DNA of 64,000 bases, taken from contig MU860090.1 of NCBI GenBank assembly GCA_033296875.1, positions 1-64,000 of the forward strand, read 5' to 3'. Shown piece after piece: positions 35,131-46,107 of this stretch. The translations under genes were made by a program, and so were the position numbers. Below the pieces are notes generated by a model. That model worked only from the letters and a program-made list of their open reading frames with translations, was not told the origin of the DNA and searched no databases. Position 1 is the stretch's first letter. The number at the start of each line of letters is the position of its first letter. This stretch comes from Achaetomium macrosporum (lineage: Eukaryota > Ascomycota > Sordariomycetes > Sordariales > Chaetomiaceae).

Positions 35131-35536
35131 TGTCCCTGTCCCGCTTTTGCCCTTTCCTTCAATCTCCGAGATCAGGTTCAATGATGTCGATGGCCGCGGC
35201 GCTATCGGTCGATCATCCGGGCTGCGCTCTGAGATCTGGATACGCAAGATGCTATGCTGTGGTGATATTCGGTCGCATACATGCTCGTTGAAATCGTCGA
35301 TCCCGCCTGGCGGTTTAACGTAAGCTCAAGCTGCATGGGACTTCGGACGAGCCTAACACTGCAAGGGGGCCATGCAGTGGTGGGTCGCGGGGTTCCATTC
35401 CGCCCAATGATTGATGAGATTGGGGGCTGCGACAGGAGAGCCGCGATTTTTTGGACGACCCGGCCGTCATGTTCTCCGAGTTAACCTCCTTCCAATCCAC
35501 CCCGGCGGACCGGTTGCTGCTCCGACCGCGACGGAT
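35131..35536. promoter_or_regulatory. Divergent promoter, TRS20 / mL60
   Basis: 406 bp between divergent start codons of a trafficking gene and a mitoribosomal gene. No TATA-like element was recognised. Confidence 0.4.
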
Positions 35537-35989
35537 ATGTTCGGGCCATTCAGAATCACAAATGCCCTGAGCGGGGGTCTTCTATGGTAGGCACTCTGTC
35601 TAGTCCTCTTATACTGTGAACTCATGATGACTGACGACACGCAGGAAGATTCCGTGGCGCCTGTCCCCGACACAAAAAGCCCGGCAACGGAAGCGGTTAC
35701 GGGCCGTCGACCAGGTCGTCGAGACGCTGAGCAACGCGCTGGCTAAGAAGGGCGAGACGCTAAAATCGCTGGAGCGATGGAAGGCAGAGATGCCGACCGA
35801 AGCGCAAATGCTCCCCAGAGACAAGTACACCATGTTCGACCGGAAAGCCAAGAGATATCGCAAGGGCATTCACAGTATGTTGTTCCCTTACTGATTGCTA
35901 CTATTGGCGCGGCATTCGGCTGACAATTGGTTCAAGAACTCCCCAAGTGGACACGTGTGTCGCAGAGAATCAACCCGCCCGGGTTCTAG
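35537..35989 (+). CDS. MRPL31: Mitochondrial ribosomal protein mL60 (MRPL31)
   Basis: Three small exons (35537-35586, 35645-35874, 35937-35989) encode 110 residues: MFGPFRITNALSGGLLW, then KIPWRLSPTQKARQRKRLR, RWKAEMPTEAQMLPRDKYTM and the end KLPKWTRVSQRINPPGF. This matches the fungal-specific large-subunit mitoribosomal protein called MRPL31 in yeast. It is strongly basic and the conserved N-terminus starts at residue 1. All splice phases (2, then 1) close. The gene is too fragmented to be seen as one open frame. Confidence 0.95.
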
Positions 35990-36263
35990 ATGCGAAGCGC
36001 GATGCAATGGTTCTGGCGTGTATATCCTCTGTACTATACCAACTGTATTGAACGGCGTTACGATGGTATTAAATGTGGAATGCGGCAGCTGCTTTCAGTG
36101 AAGGCATGGGCTTCTTGGTCGAAGGCGCACGAGTACCGGTCCAAAGTCGAGAGATAACCGAAAGTCAGGAAGATGCCAATCAACGCCACTGCGATTCCCG
36201 GGGTATTTCCTGTTTTCCCATAAAGCCCTACGCAAGTATCTACCGCGTCCTGGATGAACGGAA
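35990..36263. other. Convergent 3' region, mL60 / CBC2
   Basis: 274 bp, nothing beyond presumed 3' UTRs. Confidence 0.45.
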
Positions 36264-36976
36264 TCATTTCAGCCGCCCGTACTGCATATCATCATCGTAG
36301 TCCCTCCCCTCGCGCTCCCTCATCCTCGCCGCTTGAATTGCCCGTCCAAGACCGCCACGGCCTTCGTCATAATCCTCACGGTACTCGTCACGCACCTGCC
36401 CCCCAGACTTTCCACGTCCATACTGCCGGCCCTCGGTGAATCCCGGATCCAAATCCGTCCGGATGATGCGCTCATCCAGCTTGGTCCCGCCGATGTATTT
36501 CATGCAGTCCAGCGCGTCTTGGTGGGTATAATACTCGACAAAGCAAAATCCGCACGGTGTCTTGGTAAACCGGTCGAGGCCCATGACTAGACGCTTGATC
36601 TCGCCGCACTTGGAGAAGAGTTCGTACACCTGCTCTTCGGTAGTGTAGAAAGACCTGAGGACCGTTGGTCAGCCCGAGCACTCCTTCGCGAGTCGCAATT
36701 GCGCAGCTTACAGATTACCGACGTAGAGAGTAGTCGCATTCTTTAGCGGATCCTCCTCGGGTTGGTCGTTCTGCATGTTAGTGTCTTCGTCTCCATCGCG
36801 CTGCTCCTTCTCGAATCGCCGGCGTTTGTGCTGTGACGCCCGCAAGTTCACTGTGTTAAACATTTGCTGTAGCTTTCAGCAACAACATCGCATTGGAAAC
36901 TCACTCTACTGTTGAAATAGGCGCTTGGCTGGTCGAGACGGTCGACGGTTGCTCTTCTTTGCTCTGAGCCTCGCAT
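36264..36976 (-). CDS. CBC2: Nuclear cap-binding complex subunit 2 (CBP20)
   Basis: Three exons on the minus strand (36976-36910, 36850-36712, 36654-36264) give about 198 residues. CBC2 binds the m7G cap with CBC1 and acts in splicing, export and decay. Visible: ATVDRLDQPSAYF, an RRM with RNP2 TLYVGNL and RNP1 GFCFVEY, then the diagnostic cap-contact region LDERIIRTDLDPGF and GRQYGRGKSGGQVRDEYREDYD. The C-terminus is Arg/Asp-rich. The first intron boundary is uncertain: donor GTAGAG at 36909 keeps frame with acceptor at 36851, whereas the stronger-looking GTGAGT four bases downstream would require a 38 bp intron. A start 24 codons upstream (37048) is also open. Divergent from NUP82. Confidence 0.92.
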
Positions 36977-37379
36977 TTTCCCGATTGCTGCGTTTTCGGA
37001 AGGGTTGATGGGTTCCGAAGCTTCAAGCCGCGTTGAAGGTTGCCGCAATTGGTTGTTTCCATGTTATCCGTATTGTAAGCTGTAGGCCACTGAAAGTGGG
37101 CCCGGCTGTCACTGAGTGAGCCGCAGGCGGCGGGGGCCTGAGTGTCTGCCTCCAGAAAAAGCTGGTCAGCCAATGCCAAGAGAACGCGCTCAGGTTGCAT
37201 TGCAAGTCCCAGCTCTCCGCGACTCGTGAGAGCTTCCCAACCTCGCCCGAATTTGCACTTTTGAACGTCATCTGCCCAATTGCCGTCAAATTTAGGAGCC
37301 GTCTTTGTATTAAGATTCTTCATAGTCCTACTCACCGGCGTCGACTGCTGGAGTCAGCAGCACATTTTGTCAAGCGCAG
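36977..37379. promoter_or_regulatory. Divergent promoter, CBC2 / NUP82
   Basis: 403 bp between divergent starts of two nuclear RNA-export genes. No TATA box was recognised. Confidence 0.4.
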
Positions 37380-40093
37380 ATGCCCAAGATCAAGAGCTTT
37401 GCGCCGAGTTGGCTCAACGAGCCTTCTCCTGGCCACAAGCTGTTTGCGCAATCAAGCGAGGATGTCAGGTTTACTACGCCATTGGCGCACGGTAAAAAGC
37501 CAAAACCGGGGCCTCGACGGACGATAGCGCGACGAGGCACTGAGGTCTTCGTCGCAGTCGGCAAGCAAATACGCTGGGGTGATCTCGTCTACCTGAAAGA
37601 GTCGTGGGAGACAAAGCAAACACGGTCTGGCTCGGCGACCCGGATTAAGAGAGAGAGTCCTGAGGACTCGTTCGGCCACGACGAAGAGGGCTTGGTAGAC
37701 GGATACCGGGTGAGTACGATGCGTCGAGGCACAAGGCTAGAAGCTTTACGTTAACAGATCGCAACCACTAGACCATCAAGACGCCTGTTGCCGATGAGAT
37801 CCGCCAGTTAATCATGTCACCGAACCAAGAACTCCTGGCAGTTCTGACCTGCCATACTGTCCACATCTGCATCCTGCCCGATTCCTCCCATCTGTATGCC
37901 AAAGATACCACGCCGTTCAAACCCAAGTTCTGGACCCTCGGACCTACTACCCACGTCACCTCTCGTTCGGCAGTTGTTTCGGCTTTATGGCATCCCCTAG
38001 GCGTCAATGGGACAGCGCTGGTCACCATCACTGAAGACGCCGTGGTGCGCGTTTGGGAACTCTCTACGGCGGACCGCTGGACCTTTGACGCGCCTACGCT
38101 TGCAGTGGACCTTAAGAGGCTGGCGGACGGGACATCTCTGGATCAGGACTTTAGTGTCTCCACATCGGCCACGAACAAGGGCTTCTCGCCTGATGCGTTT
38201 GATATGGAGGTGGCGGCTGCATGCTTCCCAGCTAGGAGCTCAGGGAGCTGGTCGCCAATGACACTGTGGGTCGCCATGACATGCGGCGATGTCTACGCTC
38301 TCTGTCCCCTCCTTCCTCAGCGCTGGGCACCCCCTCCCACGCTGATCCCGTCTTTATCTGTTTCCATCGTGGCCAGAGTCGCGGCTACGGAAGATAACCC
38401 GGAAGCTTCCGCCGAGGCCCGGCTTCTGGCTCAACAACAACTCGACTGGATGTCCGATTTGGACAGCCAGGAGCCTAAAATCGTGGAAGGCAGCCTAGAA
38501 GATGCCGCGCTGGAGGTCTATACGCGGCCCACGCGGCCGGGAGTGGTACCAAAGCTCCAAGGCCCGTTTGAGTTTGACCTAAATCCGGAAGATGAGCAGG
38601 ACGACGAGGTGGAGCTCAAGGACATTTACGTCATTGGAGAGAAGGCGAATGTGGCCGATCTGATGATGGGAGAAGAGGAGGAGCTAGAAATGGAGGATGA
38701 CGACCAGACTGGGCTGTCCCTTACAGTCATCTGCCTCCTCTCCACCAGCGGGCAGGTCAAGATCTGCCTGGACGTCGAAGGTGTTGAGGCCCAGTGGCTC
38801 CCACCTCGATCCAAGCAGAGGTCAAGGCTTCTCAGCCCGTCTCCCACGACCCCTTCACTACTGACCTTCCAGACTTTCGACACACTTAAACCTGTTGAAG
38901 TCATGCCCGAAAGCTGGCCCATGTTTAGCGATGACGTTACCTCTCGATATTCATTTTACGTCACGCACCCGGCCGGTATTACGTATGTTTCTCTGGTGCC
39001 GTGGGTGTTCCGGCTAGAGAGCGAACTCGAGGGAGATTCCGAGGCTGGCGCGGAATTCCGCATTGACCTTCTCACCAGGGGTCAAGGATCAGAGCGGGAG
39101 CGCATCTACACGCAGGCCCGCGGCCAGAGCGAACTAGCCGCAGCCATAGCGATCAAGGATCCGGACCTGGGCCATTTTGTGCTGTCTGCCACCCATCGCG
39201 ATCCGGTTACCCTTTTCTTCGACACCCCAGAGGAAGATATCGCGCCCAGAGACTCTCCAGCCGTCATTCACCAGCAAATAGAGAAGCCACAGCCTCCAAT
39301 CGGCTGGGAGCCTCGTCCGCTCTTCCATCCTTCGGAAGTGCTGGACCGCAGGAGCGCGATTCCCGCGTGGATTGACCACTTGAAGACAGGCAGACGGCGG
39401 CCGCTGTTCCATCAAGAGATTCGGCTTTCGATGGCGACCCTCGAGGTGTTCACCGAAGGGCACAAAGTAATTTGCAACGAAGTCACAGACCTCAACGACG
39501 CCGTCGCGCAGCTGTTCAGGAAATGCGAGGACCTTCAGGTCGAGCTGAGGAAGCAAATTGAGAAGGCAAATGAGGTGAAACAGCGGGTCGAGAAGATCAC
39601 TCTGCAGGACTCATCAGACGACGAGCCGGTCTCGAATGATTTGCTCATTCAGGACCGGGTACGGGAAGCCCGGAAGAAGCAGGAGCAGCTGGCGAGCAGG
39701 ATGGAGAAGCTGAAGCGGACCTTGGGCAGGACGACGAGCCGCGAGCTGAGCGACAAGGAAAAGGCATGGGCAGAGGAAGTGCGGGCGCTTGAGGGCAGCA
39801 TCCTGGGACCCGAGGCGGATCGAACATCACCGTCGACGCCCAGGTCTAAGCAGCCCTGGAAACGATTCGAAGAGATCAAGGCGCTCCGGGACACCCTGAT
39901 TACCCAAGTGGAGCAGCTGCAGAGGACACGGGAGGCCACCGTTGATGCCGCGCCCACTTCTCCGGTGCCTAGCCTGAAGATTCCGCCCGAAATTCGCAAG
40001 GCCAAGCTGGCGCAGATCATTGGCTTGTTGGATCGGGAGACGGCGCTCGTGGAGGGTGTCAAATCCCGTATCGAGAGATTAAGCCTTGGATAG
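37380..40093 (+). CDS. NUP82: Nucleoporin NUP82
   Basis: Two exons (37380-37709, 37772-40093) encode 883 residues, close to the size known for Sordariomycete Nup82. NUP82 anchors the cytoplasmic mRNA-export platform (with NUP159 and NSP1) at the nuclear pore. The N-terminal ~540 residues look like a beta-propeller (QELLAVLTCHTVHICIL, SALWHPLGVNGTALVTITED, VVRVWEL). An acidic loop (LMMGEEEELEMEDDDQ) lies near 300. The C-terminal ~290 residues are strongly coiled-coil (EDLQVELRKQIEKANEVKQRV, EKLKRTLGR, LLDRETALVEGVKSRIERL), the part that trimerises with NUP159 and NSP1. The intron (62 bp) uses a TAG acceptor at 37771; an upstream CAG would bring a stop into frame. Confidence 0.92.
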
Positions 40094-41230
40094 GTGTCCC
40101 AATCGGAAGCCAGAAAGGGAAGAAGTGGATTTTGGAGGGACAGACAAAGTGAAGTGTCCTACAACACTGGTTGTCTTGATGCATGGGAAGGATAACAGAG
40201 GACTAATTTGGAGTTGTTTATACACACAGCCGCGGATGCTGCGTCAAAGCCGCTCAGTGCATGCCCTCAGTGTTGCCCTTGCTCTCGGTGATGGGCTCCG
40301 GCCGGCCTGCCCCATGCAGGGTGTTTATGGACGGAATCCCATCTGCGAGACTGCTGCGAGTATGCGAGCGTCTGTCCAATTGTTACCCAGCGCATTCAAT
40401 CGGTGCAACCCAAATGGCTTCTCGTAAGTTCCGAACTCAGCTTTTCCGACTCGAGCACCGGATGTTGAATATGGACTCAGGTTGACATCTTCACGGTGGT
40501 GCAATCTGGCACGACTTGGTGCTGCCTTCTGCCGCGTTTTTCGCTTACAGGCGGCAAGAGGCATGGAAAGCGGCGGATTTCAGAAGTGATGATGAATGCC
40601 CGCGGGCTTGTTGATGTCAATAATAGGTAATATAGAATGTCCGAGCTCGGTGCACGGTCCGTTCACGACATTTACCACGGAGTTCACCGCTCACCGGTTC
40701 GCCGAAGGACCCCGATACCCATCCATGGATGCTTCATACCGGCCGTGTAACCTCTTCGTCCTCTCTTCACGCGAACGGAACTGAAAGGTTCGGAAATGCA
40801 GGACACAAAGACACCGTGTTGGAGTTCCTTTCTGCATACTAACAGCTAACAGTGTTTGGGAAGTCCTGACCCTCCTTGTCCTGCCTGAGGTGTTCACCAC
40901 ACTTTCGTCACCTCTGCACCCCGCCCGTGCACATGTAAGATGCGGGATGTCCCTTGTTGGTGACAGCCGCCTCACTTTCGCACCGTGGCACTGACCTATG
41001 CATGCCGTCAATGGAACGTCGCCTTAGATCAGACGGACGATAGGGCCCAAAGCTCACGGATCGCTATAAATGATGTGATGGGCGTCCGTCCTTGTCTTGG
41101 GCTTCTCTCGCCCAGACACTCACCAGCAACTTGTCCCGGCCGGCAAAACCCCCAAATGCTGATGCCTTCCTTCATCACCACATCTGAGTCTTACACAGTT
41201 CCGCCGCACCAAGCAACCCCCCAGTCCAAA
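40094..41230. other. Intergenic, NUP82 3' flank and next promoter
   Basis: 1.1 kb with no supportable gene. A plain promoter region is the simplest reading. Confidence 0.45.
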
Positions 41231-42842
41231 ATGGCCCCCGGAGTTTCTCGTGTCCCTGTTGACCGCCTGCGGGCTCAGATTCTTGGTGAGTGGTCCGCTG
41301 ACCGCATGGCTTCTTCACATGGCGTCAGCCACTAACATCGCTCACCGCTCTGCAGAGAACTGCGCGTTCTTCAGCGAGCCCCAGGCCCGTTTTTGGCTCA
41401 TCGTCTCCAAGGAGCCCCTCGATGACTGCCTCAAGGCGATTGTGGTGAGAGCCGTGGACGGCAACAGAGAGGCTGTCCTGTCGGAGAAGGCGCCGTGTTA
41501 TCTCGATGCTCTGCAAGCTCTGTTCGTCAAGTCCGCTGAGGCGGTGCAGAATTACATTGCCACGAACGGCTTCGCGTTCGTGTCCAGCATTGGAAAGCAG
41601 ACGCCCGTGCACACCGGCAGCCATGATAGCAGCGACGAGAGCGATACGGACTCCTCATCCACCGTGACGTTGAGCGAGAGCGAGTGCGAGTCGCTATCAG
41701 ATGACGAGACCGTTTCGGTCAGTTCTGTCGGCCGCTTGAAGAAACGCAGCAAGCGCAAGGCGGGCAAGCCGGCCAAGACGACGAGCTCGGCTAAGCCTAA
41801 GTCGAGGCAGCCACGGTCGAGGGCTCGTTCGCCCTCTGTCTCCGCAGGTCGCTCCCGTTCACGCTCAAGCAGCTCCAGCTCGTCCGACGAGGAGCTCCAT
41901 TACGGTCCCCCAACCTTACCCTCCCCTCACGTTCTCCCCAAAAGGGCTAGCCTCCTTGTGTTACCGCGACCGTTCCCCAAGCCTTCTTGGCCGCCCACGG
42001 CTCTCTCGGCCGCAGCGGGCCATCCGCCCCCACCACCGCCACCACCACAAGCGGTGTCTGCAGGCGGGAACCAAACCTCTGGCTCAGGGACAACGCCCGC
42101 CTGCCCACCCCCACCACCCTTTATTACTCTCAATCCTCCCGTCGCAACACGAACTTCCGAGCCAATCCCATGCCCGCCTCATCCCGCTGGCCGCCATATC
42201 AACATCGACCCCCCTCCTAGCACGGGTACCGGTCAGGCGGGCAACGTCGTCCACCACCCCACCAATATCTGTCCGCTCCGCGATGTCATCCTCGAAATCC
42301 ACTGGCGCGGCCACGGCGTGCACCGCGTCCTCCACCGGATGTCGCAGATCACACTGACCGGCATCCGGGATGCCGCCCTGGCAGACGTGAGGCGCCAGCC
42401 GAGCACCTGGAATGTGCCGGGGGTAGACTCGCCTCATCATCTCAGGAGTGTTCTGCAGGGGCTGAGGGCAACCGCCAAGGCTATGGTCGTGGACGGGATG
42501 GAGTACGGCCTGACCCGGTGGGCTGGGGACGATCTGACTCGATTGATAGGCGCCCTGTGTACCACTCATAATAGTCCGGCTAGTGGAGGAGGACTACCCA
42601 AGCTCGCCAAGTTCGAGGTTGAGGTGTGGAGTGACGATGGTGGCACTTTTGGCCATGGTAGGACGGTCACGACATTTCCGACGACACCTTCGCCACTTCG
42701 GAAGATGGGTTCTCCTACCGCCGAGCCGAATCCCCCGCCCGCCCCCTTGGCGGTCAATGGACCAGGTGTTTTTGCGCCGGGATCGATGCACCCGCCGCCC
42801 CCTGGAGGATTGACCGACTGGTATGGAAGCTCAAGGGGGTGA
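41231..42842 (+). CDS. Unknown protein with SR-like and polyproline regions
   Basis: Two exons (41231-41285, 41356-42842) encode about 513 residues. No family recognised. The start MAPGVSRVPVDRLRAQIL joins ENCAFFSEPQARFWLIVSK, a compact N-terminal domain to about residue 105. Residues about 110-220 are acidic Ser-rich (DSSDESDTDSSSTVTLSESE) then basic Arg/Ser-rich (SRSRSSSSSSSDEEL), resembling an SR region and possible nuclear signals (KKRSKRKAGKPAK). Residues about 235-330 are proline-rich with an eight-Pro run. Residues about 335-470 form a second compact domain (CPLRDVILEIHWRGHGVHRVL). The tail is Pro/Gly-rich. Intron phase and protein-like segments support it as real; function unknown. 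Confidence 0.75.
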
Positions 42843-44821
42843 GCGATCGAGGGAAAGGGCAACACCGGAACAGTGCCAAGCGTCAGGGAATCAGCCGCAG
42901 ATCGCCGAGGCTTGATGCATAAAGTGAGGCTTCAGTGGCGTCACCCCGACGATCATCGCGTGTACCGTTGCAGTGTTGTCGCACTGGGCGGCAAACCACA
43001 CAAACAACAAGGACCGACATCAAAGGGCAAGGGTACGACTGAGGGTGAAGGGGGTGGCTGGTGGTAACCACACTGTCGGCTTCCATGCTAGGGAGGCATA
43101 ACACAGGGGCACACCCGCATTGGACTGTCTTGGGGCAACTTGAATGAGTGGGAAAAGCACATCTGTCTCACTTCAGCTTCAACACTGCTCATCATGTTTC
43201 GGGGTCGTTCTTTTTTCCTTTTGCTCTTCGGGCATCATCCTGCCCATGTTCCCAATCTACTAACTACACAACACTATCTTCATCTTTACTCCCAGGTCAC
43301 TGAACGCCGTCACGTCATGTTTTTGCTTGATCTTTATTCCATTTCTTCGTGGTGGAGTTGGTTGACCATATTTACTGGATATGCTGCAACAGGGGAGGCG
43401 AGTCATCAACCCTCGTCCAAAGCAGAATGAAGGAAGAAAACCATGGAAAGAACGGATACACAGCAACGGAGAGATAGCACCAAAATCCCCAATGCCAACC
43501 GGAATAGTGTGTACCATTTACCGTCAAACCATGTATCCGCTCGTCTCCCGTCCTTGCCCGGCCATGGCGAACTCTTGCCGTTGCCCATCGTCCTGGTTTT
43601 TGGACACCGCTCGCACGCCAAGTTCTGGTCCGCCATGCCACCGCTCTGGTTTGGCCGACCTCCTTGCATGATGGTGCCATGGAGGAGCCAATGGATGGAT
43701 CAGCGGTAATGATTTTGCTCCTCATTCGCCTCATTTATTCCTGTTCTTTTCCCGACTGTGCCATGCCCTGGTATTATGCCTCTTCAACCTTCTCGCGGCC
43801 AGCATCACATGTTTTTCAGTGAAGCGTCTGGAGCACCACGTCCATAAACCAGGACCTACCTTAGCTATCCGGGGTAACATCCAATAATGACAATTGAGGT
43901 CAATGCCACACTGCGATGATCTAAGAATTGCTCTGTTATCGCTTACTCCCACGTGGGCACCCAGCCCCTCGCTACCGGCGAGGAGATATGAGCTTCCGCG
44001 GAGGGCCTCGCCCACACGTGCCGCGGAACCAGGAACGGAAACCCCCTGAGCTGAATCACACATTCACAATAGCAGGGCGTTGAGGGCAATGCATCCATCC
44101 CATTTCGGGGGACCGAGTACCTTATTGTGTGCCTGCTTCATTCGGACGAGAACAACGTGCTCTAGGCCAAGCTCACGCCATGGGCGCCACATACGTAAGT
44201 CCCTGATGACAATCTGATGTCTTATCGCCTCGCCGAGATCACCCGGGGAAATCTTCAGACGGTCGGACACCATTCATAATCCCAATCTATTGCCTTGATA
44301 CGCTGACGTAGCCTGTTTCATATGCGGCCTTCAATCATATACTTCCGGGTCAAGTAACCGGTGAGAGAGCAAGTCGAATTTCAAAGGAAGGACCAAGTTC
44401 ACTACTGTCATAAGATTGGCCGCACGACAATCAATGTCCGACTTACAAGCCGTCCGTCCATACAGTCGATGAGGCGACGAGGCGTCAAATGATCCTCTCC
44501 CCGGTTCTCTCAATGCAACGTAGCCGCCTTGACTTTGAAGGGAGAAACTACACAGTATGGAGGGTGCATCGCATTATTCCCGTAGCACTCTTCAACACCA
44601 CCACAGCCGTTGCCGACCTACCATCGTCAACTCCTTGCGCCCTTGGCGATAACCATATCCCGGGAAATAACCTCGAGCAGGTAAATATGGGCTCTTCGGC
44701 CTCCGATATCCACGTGAACTCCTCTTACTAAGAACTCCCGCCTTGCTCCTAAATTCCCCGACTGGGCATCCAGCCACTGCATTGTTGGCACGCAGACTAA
44801 CTGACATACGGAGTACAGTAT

Positions 44822-44858
44822 GCGTATACAGTACTGTCATGCACATATATGTATACGC
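44822..44858. repeat. Short inverted repeat
   Basis: Arms GCGTATACA (44822-44830) and TGTATACGC (44850-44858) are perfectly complementary across a 19-base spacer. The surrounding 80 bases are rich in GTATAC/ACATATAT steps. No function visible. Confidence 0.6.
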
Positions 44859-45372
44859 GCCACAAATAGAAACGCTGCGTTGACGCGCAACAATGCCGAA
44901 AGTGCAATATGCATGAAGTGCCGAACCTCGAACTTCATCGACTCGATCTCCGAAATCTGTTTGGATCATCGGTGTACATGCTGCAGCTTTCATATATGTA
45001 GAGTTCTGCTGTGGTTTCCAAAGCGGGAAACCCAGTTGCGGATCATTGTTGGTGAGGCTGTCTAGCTTGAGTGGTGAGACATCGTTCGTTCATCCATCGT
45101 GGCCTTCGTCTTGGCACAGGAATACACAGCAGGCAGCAGCCTGGAATGGAATTCCGGGTGACTGACCGCGCTGTAGTGTACATCTTGAGGTGTGCATACG
45201 GCAGTCATCCGTCGTAACCTCGAGTGCTGTACGAGGTACTCGGCAATGCAAGGTGTTGTATCTGCAATGGATGGTCGGTGAAGACGCCTATCGATGTTGT
45301 GAGAGGTGATATGAGAGCATGACTACGTCCTCGAGCCAGCACTCAAACAACCACAAGAGCGCTCCACTATCC

Positions 45373-45414
45373 ATGGATTATGCTCGCACAAGATATGGAT
45401 CGTGCTCGCACAGA
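45373..45414 (+). repeat. 22-bp imperfect tandem duplication
   Basis: ATGGATTATGCTCGCACAAG at 45373 is followed 22 bases later by ATGGATCGTGCTCGCACAGA. Two units only. Confidence 0.6.
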
Positions 45415-46107
45415 AGTTGGTCCAGTGTGATTGAACGGAGGGTTGACTCTCACAACCTCAAGCTCTGCTCACTCAAACGCGACTAACTTCACAGTTTATA
45501 TTAACAAAACCTCACCTGACTGATCAAACTTGGTCATAGAGTTGTGATCACGCCCTGAAGCTCTACGGAAATTTTCGTGGTAGCACTTAATCTGGAACTG
45601 CAAGTAAGTGTGTTGACGGATTCACGTCAGGCACAAGATTCACTCGACGATGATCAAACTGATGGTAGACCCCCACAAACTCAACCTGAAGAGATACGCC
45701 CTCGAGACGCCCCGAGTAGTTCAAGGCATCATGATGGCTTTACCTCACCTACAACTATTCTATACCAATCTCCCAGCAAACCCCCTTCTCTCCAACCGAC
45801 TATCAAGCCGGATATGCTGCCCGGAAGTGTCTTGTGTCTGGCCTGCCCAAACGGAGACCGACCGCGACGTAGACAGATAGATAACCAACCCTTACTTTGC
45901 CTCTCAGACTCCGATCTATTATATTTCGCCATCGCCCAACCACAACGCCGCCGGTATGCCTCGGTAATCAACATGCCGCTTTGACAAAGAGGCGAGACAC
46001 CACAAAGTCCAATATCTAACCCTTGATTACGACCACGCCCTCGATGCAGGGGCTCGCCTCCTTTCCCTTCCGTTCCCAACTTTGTACATCACCCCACCTT
46101 CCGTAGT

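Larger units (their letters stand above)
42843..46107. other. 3.3-kb gene-free region
   Basis: No convincing coding gene on either strand. The best frames (43372-43734 minus, 45577-45984 plus) have no recognisable similarity or splice context. Small structures: an inverted repeat at 44822-44858 and a 22-bp tandem duplication at 45373-45414. It could hold a non-coding transcript. Confidence 0.45.

Noticed and set aside
45577..45984. 135-codon plus-strand frame
   Set aside because: Considered as a small gene, but no conserved motif, no clear start context and a competing frame of similar length.
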